Shown: piece by piece, positions 1 through 5,550 of the stretch
Layout of the letters: every line of letters begins with the position of its first letter
Position numbering within the stretch: the first letter of the stretch is position 1
NCBI GenBank assembly: GCA_038134485.1
Contig: JAYPVG010000037.1
Location: forward strand, 1-28,096
Direction: 5' to 3'
Source: NORP240 sp038134485
GTDB taxonomy: Bacteria; Pseudomonadota; Gammaproteobacteria; Pseudomonadales; Pseudohongiellaceae
DNA: 28,096 bases
The notes under the pieces: generated by a model
The model's input: only the letters and a program-made list of their open reading frames with translations
Told to the model about the DNA's origin: nothing
Database searches by the model: none
Made by a program: the position numbers and the translations under genes

Positions 1-2
1 TT

Positions 3-361
3 TGGTGGAGGCGGGGAGAGTTGAACTCCCGTCCGTCAGTCCGCTGCCTTCGGCTCTACATGTTTAGCGTCGTCTACTGAGTTAACCCGCGTCCGCCCGA
101 CGGGCAGGGTGACTTGGGCGAGTCTGGTAAAAGTTTAACGGATTGGTCCCAGACAGCCGCTCCGCGATCCTGTTCTATATGACAATTGCGATCACTGGTT
201 TACAGGCATCCCGGTGGCAATCGCTAGCTGCTATATTAAGCGGCTAGAGCGTAGTTGTCGTCGTTGGCAACTATAAGTTGTAGCAATTGGAGTACGAGAG
301 TCGCTACCCTCTCGACATGCACCTCAGGTTTTGATACCGGCGTCGAATCCGAATCGCCCCC
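3..361 (-). ncRNA. ssrA: tmRNA (transfer-messenger RNA)
   Basis: tmRNA rescues stalled ribosomes together with SmpB by acting first as alanyl-tRNA and then as mRNA. Read on the minus strand, the 5' end starts with five G at 361 and continues into the conserved GATTCGGATTCGACG element. The 3' end has the T-arm GTTCAACTCCCG and terminates in CCACCA at position 3. The first seven bases (GGGGGCG) pair with CGCCTCC near the 3' end, including one G-U pair, giving the full acceptor stem, so both ends are fixed by base pairing. At 359 bases the length is normal for a one-piece gammaproteobacterial tmRNA. smpB lies 256 bases upstream on the same strand. I found no convincing promoter between them. Confidence 0.97.
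236..268 (-). other. tmRNA proteolysis-tag reading frame
   Basis: Inside ssrA the minus strand reads GCC AAC GAC GAC AAC TAC GCT CTA GCC GCT TAA from 268 down to 236. This encodes ANDDNYALAA followed by stop; with the alanine from charged tmRNA the tag is AANDDNYALAA. The E. coli tag is AANDENYALAA, so the only change is Glu to Asp at the fifth position. The C-terminal LAA that ClpXP recognises is unchanged. The resume codon is GCC here, where E. coli uses GCA. Confidence 0.93.
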
Positions 362-562
362 TACGTGTGGTAAAGACTTTGATCTAATCGTGTGGCACTT
401 AACTCGTTACTAACTGAAGTTGAATCCACACTATTGATAACAGATCTGCCTTGGCCCACCTTTCTTTCGTTTCTTTCGCAACACCCGGCGCGCTTCCCGC
501 CAGGCTTGCCTGCGCAGTCTATCACCATACACTGCCTGTGTATGTAAATGAGGAACAAGCCG

Positions 563-614
563 ACGCTTTTCAAGCGTTGAACGGGTGAATTAAACTCCCG
601 GGCCGGGCGTTTTT
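563..614 (-). terminator. two hairpins downstream of smpB, possible terminator
   Basis: Just past the smpB stop codon are two inverted repeats. At 592-612 the plus strand has AAAC-T-CCCG, a GGC loop and CGGG-C-GTTT, with one mismatch. At 563-577 ACGCTT and AAGCGT flank a three-base loop. On the minus strand neither is followed by a strong U tract, so intrinsic termination of smpB is only possible. The first hairpin has five T on its plus-strand side. Confidence 0.4.
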
Positions 615-617
615 GGC

Positions 618-1094
618 TCAGCGATTGTGCTGCCGCACGATCCGTTGCTTGTCGATATTCCACTCGCGCTCTTTGACCGTGGCGCGCTTGTCGTGTGCCT
701 GCTTGCCCTTGGCCAGCGCGATCTGCGCTTTGACAAGGTGGTCCTTCCAGTACAGCTTGGTGCACACGCAGGTGTGCCCCTTTGCCTCGGTGTCCGCGAA
801 CAGTCGGGCCAGTTCTCTCTTGTGCAGCAGCAGTTTGCGGGTGCGATCGGGTTCGCACACGCTGTGGGTGCTGGCGGTATCCAGCGGGTTTATGCGACAC
901 CCCAGTAACCAGGCCTCGCCGTCCTTGATCAGCACATAGCTGTCGATCAGCTGCACTTTCTTCAGGCGCAGAGCCTTTACCTCCCAGCCTTGCAGGGCGA
1001 TTCCAGCTTCGAAGGTGTCCTCGATAAAATAGTCGTGGCGCGCCTTTTTGTTGACGACAATTGTGTTGTCAGAGACTTTGGGTTTCTTGGCCAT
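618..1094 (-). CDS. smpB: SsrA-binding protein SmpB
   Basis: SmpB binds the tRNA-like part of tmRNA, delivers it to stalled ribosomes and mimics the missing codon-anticodon stem. The 158-residue product follows E. coli SmpB closely: N-terminal KARHDYFIEDTFEAG, the core LQGWEVKALR, then DSYVLIKDGEAWL, THSVCEPDRTRKLLLHKREL, and the basic tail KGKQAHDKRATVKEREW that reaches the mRNA channel. I chose the ATG at 1094, which gives MAKKPKV, over an upstream in-frame start at 1124, because the added ten residues do not resemble the family. It sits upstream of ssrA on the same strand, as in many gammaproteobacteria. The next gene on the other side is divergent, leaving 177 bases in which I see no specific regulatory site. 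Confidence 0.96.
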   Translation of the reverse strand: MAKKPKVSDNTIVVNKKARHDYFIEDTFEAGIALQGWEVKALRLKKVQLIDSYVLIKDGEAWLLGCRINPLDTASTHSVCEPDRTRKLLLHKRELARLFADTEAKGHTCVCTKLYWKDHLVKAQIALAKGKQAHDKRATVKEREWNIDKQRIVRQHNR

Positions 1095-1271
1095 AGGGCA
1101 CGGATTATAGCGGATGCGGGACATCGGGGTCAGCGTGCCAGCGCTTTATTATCCAGCTCTTCTGGTGTGGTCCACCGGGCCGTCGGGGAAATAGCACTGT
1201 CTCCGTGAAGTCGGTAGAATCGGGGGTTGAACCAGAACAAACAAGAACAGCTGGTAGGCGAGGGGAGTTAC

Positions 1272-2696
1272 ATGGTCGAAGATCGCGGGCAGTTCAGTTC
1301 AAGACTGGGTTTTATTCTGGCGGCGGCGGGGTCGGCAGTTGGGCTTGGCAACCTGGTGGCGTTTCCGGTGATGGCCTCCAAAAACGGCGGGGCCGCGTTT
1401 CTTTTCGTTTATCTCGCCTTTGTCGCGCTGATCTGCTACCCCATAATGCTGGCGGAAATTGCCATGGGCCGAAGGTCCCAGCGCAATCCTGTCGGCGCTT
1501 TTACCTCGATATCCGGCGGCGGGGGTGTCTGGCGCTGGGCCGGCAAGCTGGCTATCCTGACGCCCTTCATGATCGCGGTGTTTTACACGGTCATTACCGT
1601 GTGGCTGGTGATGTACATCGTCTACAGCGTTACCGGGAACCTCGACTATCTCAGCGCACCGACCACGTTTGGCGAGGTGACCACGTCGACCGGGCTGTTT
1701 ATCTATCTGCCCCTTTTGCTGGTGCTGATTTTCTATATTCTGATGGGCGGGGTGCGGGACGGTATCGAGCGGCTCGCACGCATTCTAATGCCGGCGCTGG
1801 CTGTTATGCTGATCCTGCTGGTGATTTTCGTGCTGACGCTGGAAAATGCCAGTGCCGGTATCGCCTACTACCTGGTGCCTGATTTTTCCAAGATCGACGG
1901 TTCAGTTATCAACGGGGCTCTTAGCCAGGCTTTCTTCTCGTTGTCTCTCGGTATGGGAATCCTGATCACCTACGGCTCCTATTTCAGCCGGGAAGACAAT
2001 ATTCCCCATTCGACTCGTATGGTGGCAATCGCCGATACGTCGATCGCCTTCTTTGCCGGCCTGCTGATCCTGCCGGCGATTTTTGCCTTCGACCCGAATA
2101 CCAATACCGACGACCTGTCCACCAGCAGTGTAGGTCTGATTTTCAGTTTCCTGCCGCAGATTTTTCTGTCTATGCAGACAGCGGTCGGTTACGTGGGCGC
2201 TAGCGTGGTCGCCACCTTGTTCTTCACTCTGGTGTTTTTTGCTGCGCTCACGTCTCTGGTGTCGATTATCGAGATTCCTATCTCTTACATGGTGGATGAA
2301 TGGAAAATGTCTCGCAAACGCGCGGTTTATACCCAGGCGGCATTGCTGTTCGCCTTCGCGCTGCCCGCAACACTGTCGCTGGGTCTGGTCGACTTCTTGA
2401 CTAACTTCACCAGCTACGGGGGTGCAAGCAAATCGTTCTTCGACCTGATTTCGGACGTCTTCTACGAGACCATTCTCCCGTTTGTCGGCCTGCTGGTGTG
2501 CCTGTTCTGTGCCTACCGGTGGAAGATGTCGGGTCTGGCGGATGAACTCGCTGTTGGAGATGAGGCCTACAAAGGATCGCGGCTGGAGAAGTATCTCAAC
2601 ATTTCTCTCGGCACGGTAATTCCCTTGATACTTGCACTAGTGTTTATAAACACCGTCGCCACCAAATATTTTGCGGTGTCCCTGTTCGGTGTTTAG
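1272..2696 (+). CDS. sodium-dependent symporter of the NSS (LeuT-fold) family
   Basis: Inner-membrane sodium-coupled importer, probably for an amino acid or similar small amine; the substrate cannot be read from sequence. The 474-residue protein is made almost entirely of membrane helices. Its first helix aligns to LeuT without gaps: R5, R11-L-G, A22-V-G-L-G-N27 and F31-P. Helix 8 keeps FFAALTSLVSI, with the Thr-Ser pair that coordinates the second sodium in LeuT. The ATG at 1272 has an upstream AGGGGAG at good spacing and gives exactly LeuT-like numbering; an in-frame TTG at 1227 would add 15 residues and is less likely. At the position of LeuT R30, an extracellular-gate residue, this protein has Ala. 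It lies between smpB and ratA, ending 20 bases before ratA, so the two may be co-transcribed. Confidence 0.9.
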   Translation: MVEDRGQFSSRLGFILAAAGSAVGLGNLVAFPVMASKNGGAAFLFVYLAFVALICYPIMLAEIAMGRRSQRNPVGAFTSISGGGGVWRWAGKLAILTPFMIAVFYTVITVWLVMYIVYSVTGNLDYLSAPTTFGEVTTSTGLFIYLPLLLVLIFYILMGGVRDGIERLARILMPALAVMLILLVIFVLTLENASAGIAYYLVPDFSKIDGSVINGALSQAFFSLSLGMGILITYGSYFSREDNIPHSTRMVAIADTSIAFFAGLLILPAIFAFDPNTNTDDLSTSSVGLIFSFLPQIFLSMQTAVGYVGASVVATLFFTLVFFAALTSLVSIIEIPISYMVDEWKMSRKRAVYTQAALLFAFALPATLSLGLVDFLTNFTSYGGASKSFFDLISDVFYETILPFVGLLVCLFCAYRWKMSGLADELAVGDEAYKGSRLEKYLNISLGTVIPLILALVFINTVATKYFAVSLFGV

Positions 2697-2716
2697 ACGG
2701 ACTGTTGCAATTGCGT

Positions 2717-3148
2717 ATGACTCGAATCGATCGTAGCGCGCTGGTAAATTTTACGGCCGAGCAGATGTTTGATCTCGTCAATGATATCGAGAGCTATCCT
2801 GCTTTTATGCAGGGTTGTACAGCGGCGCGTGTGATATCCAGGACCGAGCACGAACTGATTGGCGAGCTCACCCTGTCGAAGGCAGGCATCAGGCAAACTT
2901 TGACTACTCGAAATGTACTGGTGCCGGGGCGTGAGATGAACATGGAGCTGGTCGAAGGGGCGTTTAAAAATTTCAGTGCTACCTGGCGCTTTACTCCATT
3001 AACAGAATCTGCCTGCAAGGTGAGCCTGGAAATGGATTTCGAGTTTGCCGGCGGATTGATGGACCTGGCCATGGAAAAACTCTTTAGCAGTTCTGCCAAT
3101 AACCTGGTCGACACTCTGGTGCAACGGGCGCAGCGGGTATTCGGGTGA
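2717..3148 (+). CDS. ratA: RatA family START/SRPBCC protein (type II toxin RatA homologue)
   Basis: In E. coli, RatA is reported to interfere with 70S ribosome association; relatives (Coq10) bind ubiquinone. The 143-residue product matches E. coli RatA along its length: ALVNFTAEQMFDLVNDIESYP, the GCTAARV segment, LSKAGIRQTLTTRN, LVEGAFKNFSATWRFTPL, and the helix ending the fold, FEFAGGLMDLAMEKLF. The ATG at 2717 matches the family N-terminus MTRIDRSALV; a TTG at 2705 would add four residues. ratB follows after a 172-base gap that is unusually long and A-rich. Whether it acts as a toxin or as a quinone chaperone here cannot be decided from sequence. Confidence 0.93.
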   Translation: MTRIDRSALVNFTAEQMFDLVNDIESYPAFMQGCTAARVISRTEHELIGELTLSKAGIRQTLTTRNVLVPGREMNMELVEGAFKNFSATWRFTPLTESACKVSLEMDFEFAGGLMDLAMEKLFSSSANNLVDTLVQRAQRVFG

Positions 3149-3185
3149 GCTATACTTTTAGCGGGAGGTCGGAATTGGCAGGGTA

Positions 3186-3320
3186 GTAACAGGAATTAAA
3201 GAATAGGCAGAAGGGGAAAGTAATAATCAAAATCAATAATCATAAGAAATAACCGATAGTGGAAACAGAAAGTAAAATCAGAAAGCACAATCAGAATCCG
3301 CAATAAGAAAGCACAAAGAC
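3186..3320 (+). other. purine- and A-rich low-complexity spacer between ratA and ratB
   Basis: The sequence between ratA and ratB is strongly biased to A and poor in C and T on the coding strand. It contains short repeats: AGAAAGCACAA occurs at 3280-3290 and again at 3306-3316, and variants of AATCA and AATAATCA recur. There is no open reading frame, clear promoter or stable hairpin. It would be an unstructured stretch of mRNA upstream of ratB. Confidence 0.6.
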
Positions 3321-3713
3321 ATGCCAATTGACAATCATCGGCCCAGTGAGGGTGAAAATCTGATTACCGTGGAAGTGGCCTATGCCTTGCCCGATCGCCA
3401 GTCTCTTATTTCCCTTGAGGTGGAAGAGGGTACGACGGCGCTGGAGGCGGTCCGAAAATCCGGCATAACTGAAGAATATTCGACAATTGACCTGCAGCGG
3501 GATTCCATGGGGATTTTTTCCAACCTGCTCAACGGCAAGGACTGGCCGCTGCCGTCAGAATATGTGCTGCAGCCGGGAGACCGGGTGGAAATCTATCGTC
3601 CGCTGCAGATTGACCCCAGGGAGGCGCGGTTGGCAAGAGTTCGTAATAAGCAGGCGGGGCAGTCGATTTCGTCGGGCAGGGGCGGTAAGATCAACCGCAG
3701 CGAGGATCAGTAG
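3321..3713 (+). CDS. ratB: RnfH/RatB family ubiquitin-fold protein
   Basis: Small beta-grasp (ubiquitin-like) protein of the RnfH/UPF0125 family, usually the partner gene of ratA; its biochemical role is not established. Within 130 residues the family pattern is clear: ITVEVAYALPDRQSLISLEV, EGTTALEAVRKSGI, IDLQRDSMGIFS, then LQPGDRVEIYRPLQIDPREARLARV. The C-terminal 25 residues (KQAGQSISSGRGGKINRSEDQ region) are polar and probably disordered. The ATG at 3321 has no good ribosome-binding site, only A-rich sequence upstream. The next gene starts 11 bases after the stop, so ratB heads the transcript leading into the Cys-Cys protein and the ArsA-like ATPase. Confidence 0.93.
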   Translation: MPIDNHRPSEGENLITVEVAYALPDRQSLISLEVEEGTTALEAVRKSGITEEYSTIDLQRDSMGIFSNLLNGKDWPLPSEYVLQPGDRVEIYRPLQIDPREARLARVRNKQAGQSISSGRGGKINRSEDQ

Positions 3714-3724
3714 GGTAAATTAAT

Positions 3725-4027
3725 ATGGCGGGCAGAAATAACAAAGAAGGTCAGTCCGCAAGCGCGGGAGAAAAGACCTTCTGGGATCGGTTGAACGATC
3801 AACTTTACGAATACTATGTGGCGCCCTATCGGCGCACATTCGCGCGTGCCCAACGAGACGAGGAAGACCTGTTCATGTTGCTGGTGTTTGCAGAAACCCT
3901 GGGCGTGCCCAATCCCGCTGCCTTTTACACCATGGAGCTGTTGCCCGTGGTGTACGAGCGATTTCATGAATGGCACAAACGCATGGGTATGGAACGCTCA
4001 CCGCTGGATCACGTGCATTGCTGTTAG
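3725..4027 (+). CDS. small cory-CC-star type protein ending in Cys-Cys
   Basis: A 100-residue soluble protein of unknown function. It resembles the family named cory-CC-star, small proteins that end in two cysteines directly before the stop codon and are found next to an ArsA-type ATPase. Visible features are FWDRLNDQLYEYYVAPYRRTF, an acidic DEEDLF segment, a hydrophobic helix (MLLVFAETLGVPNPAAF), YTMELLPVVYERFHEWHKRMGM, and the ending DHVHCC. It has no signal peptide. The only cysteines are residues 99 and 100, next to two histidines, which suggests metal or thiol chemistry or a tail recognised by the ATPase; this is inference. It follows ratB by 11 bases and overlaps the ATPase gene. Confidence 0.82.
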   Translation: MAGRNNKEGQSASAGEKTFWDRLNDQLYEYYVAPYRRTFARAQRDEEDLFMLLVFAETLGVPNPAAFYTMELLPVVYERFHEWHKRMGMERSPLDHVHCC

Positions 4028-5004
4028 AGTTAGCCCGGGGGCGCAAAATCCTGTTTTTTGGTGGCAAGGGCGGCGTTGGAAAGACGACTGTCTCCGCAGC
4101 CACTGCCCTGGCTATTGCCGATGCGGGTAAAAAAGTTCTGCTAGTCTCTACCGACCCCGCCCATAATCTCGGACATATTTTCGATCGCAAGATTGGTCCG
4201 CAACCCGTAAAGCTCTGTCCGGGACTCGATGGAATCGAAATCGACCCGGAGCAGACGGTCAACCGGCATCTCGAGGAAGTGAGCTCGGCATTGCATCGTC
4301 TCATGCCCGTGCATCTGCGGGGTGAGGTCGACAAGCACATGGAACTTTCCCGCGAAGCGCCGGGCATGCAGGAAGCTGCAATTCTCGAAAAAATTGCTGA
4401 AGTGGTAGAGCAGGGAGTGAAGGACTACGATCTTATTGTGTTCGACACGGCACCTTCTGGCCACACTGCCAGGTTGATGGCGCTACCCGAAATGATGTCG
4501 GCATGGACGGAAGGGTTGATCAAGCGTCGCGAGAAGGCTGACAAGTTCGCGGCGGTGGTCGCAGACCTCAGCAGAGAATCGGATCAGGACCTGGGTGGCA
4601 AGTACTTTGAGGAAGACCCCGAAGCGCAGAAGGAAAGTCGTATCAGACAGATATTGCTGCGTCGTCGCAATCGTTTCGTCAATCTGCGTAATACGCTGAC
4701 CGACAAAACGAAAACTTCGTTTATCATCGTGCTGGCCGCGGAGCGTCTTCCTGTGCTGGAATCCATCGAGCTGGCGGAGCAGCTGCAGCGCACGGGCGTG
4801 GCGCTTGGGGGGTTGGTGGTCAACAAACGCATGCCAGCTGGTGGCAACGATTTTTTGGAAGAAAGACGACAGCAGGAAGAAAAACACCTGCTGGTGCTGG
4901 ATGGGGCGCTACGGCATATTCCGCGTCAGAATCTGTATTTAGCAGCCCATGACGTGGTCGGCCTGCAGGCGCTGGAGTCTTTTGCGGTGAGTCTGATCGG
5001 GTAG
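4018..5004 (+). CDS. ArsA/Get3-type ATPase (single domain, paired with cory-CC-star protein)
   Basis: P-loop ATPase of the SIMIBI class, related to arsenite-pump ATPase ArsA and tail-anchored-protein targeting factor Get3. It has the deviant Walker A FFGGKGGVGKTT near the N-terminus, the signature LLVSTDPAHNLGHIF (switch I region), and the DTAPSGHTARLMALPE motif (switch II). It ends with a VVNKRMP strand and a regulatory helix. There is one nucleotide-binding domain in about 328 residues, like Get3 and unlike two-domain ArsA. Only one cysteine is present (in KLCPGLD), so the three-cysteine arsenite site of ArsA is absent. I prefer the TTG at 4018, overlapping the upstream gene by 10 bases, because the P-loop then lies near the N-terminus. 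An ATG at 3970 (344 residues, 58-base overlap) is the alternative. Confidence 0.88.
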   Translation: MLLELARGRKILFFGGKGGVGKTTVSAATALAIADAGKKVLLVSTDPAHNLGHIFDRKIGPQPVKLCPGLDGIEIDPEQTVNRHLEEVSSALHRLMPVHLRGEVDKHMELSREAPGMQEAAILEKIAEVVEQGVKDYDLIVFDTAPSGHTARLMALPEMMSAWTEGLIKRREKADKFAAVVADLSRESDQDLGGKYFEEDPEAQKESRIRQILLRRRNRFVNLRNTLTDKTKTSFIIVLAAERLPVLESIELAEQLQRTGVALGGLVVNKRMPAGGNDFLEERRQQEEKHLLVLDGALRHIPRQNLYLAAHDVVGLQALESFAVSLIG

Positions 5005-5054
5005 TGGCCAGTCTAAGAGGAAGTCATCTGATGACGGTATTTCACCCGAGTTGA

Positions 5055-5074
5055 TTGAAAATAGGTGTTTTCAA
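5055..5074. promoter_or_regulatory. perfect inverted repeat upstream of the His/Cys protein gene, possible operator
   Basis: TTGAAAA at 5055-5061 and TTTTCAA at 5068-5074 form a perfect 7-base inverted repeat around six bases. It lies 50 bases after the ATPase stop and 60 bases before the next gene. Its right arm overlaps a weak -35-like TTTTCA (5068-5073) that is 17 bases from a -10-like CATACT (5091-5096). It could be a repressor site for the downstream metal genes or part of a terminator. It does not match the Zur or Fur consensus I know. Confidence 0.35.
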
Positions 5075-5134
5075 CAACTGCAACTGCTGGCATACTGACG
5101 GAATACTGAATGTGTAGAGCATGAGATTGCGCCG

Positions 5135-5434
5135 GTGCAAGTGACACGCTTTTTCAATTCCAACCGTAATCGACTGGTAATCCTGGTCGCGGCGTACATC
5201 TTCGTATTTACCCAGACCATCGATCTTCAGCACTCGCACCAGGGTGACCTTAAGCTGCAGGCAGACTGTGAGGTATGTCTCAAGCTTGGATCTCAAAACG
5301 ACGTCACAATCGCGAAATCCGAAGCTCCACAAGCTGCATTTGCGGTAGTCTCTTTCCAATCGAATGAACTGGCTTCATTTGCCAGGACCGATCATTCCTT
5401 CAATCCCCGCGGTCCGCCTCGCTTCATCAGCTAG
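5135..5434 (+). CDS. small exported His/Cys protein, DUF2946-like
   Basis: A 99-residue protein with an N-terminal hydrophobic segment (residues about 14-28, RLVILVAAYIFVFTQ) that should be a signal or anchor. The remaining soluble part contains H33-S-H35 and then C45-x-x-C48, a likely metal-binding arrangement, and ends with RGPPRFIS. Small proteins with this layout and an RxPP ending often neighbour metal-related TonB receptors or efflux genes and are labelled DUF2946; I assign that by resemblance, with moderate confidence. The start is GTG at 5135, with GTG at 5141 an alternative; neither has a strong ribosome-binding site. The ZnuD-like receptor gene follows after 116 bases, which suggests a shared role in periplasmic metal handling. 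Confidence 0.7.
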   Translation: MQVTRFFNSNRNRLVILVAAYIFVFTQTIDLQHSHQGDLKLQADCEVCLKLGSQNDVTIAKSEAPQAAFAVVSFQSNELASFARTDHSFNPRGPPRFIS

Positions 5435-5550
5435 ATCCGTCATTAACCGTATTCACTTTTGAGTCCTTGATGCTGCTTTGCGTCGAGGACATATCGTGGG
5501 TCTGGTTGCCACCAATAGTCTAGTTAGTTGATCGAGTTGCAGGAGCCAAT

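Noticed and set aside
3149..3320. CRISPR array or tandem repeat array between ratA and ratB
   Set aside because: Repeats are short (about 11 bases), few and A-rich, with no regular spacers and no cas genes nearby.
5435..5550. Zur or Fur box upstream of the ZnuD-like gene
   Set aside because: No GTTATA..TATAAC or GATAATGATAATCATTATC-like palindrome could be found by eye.
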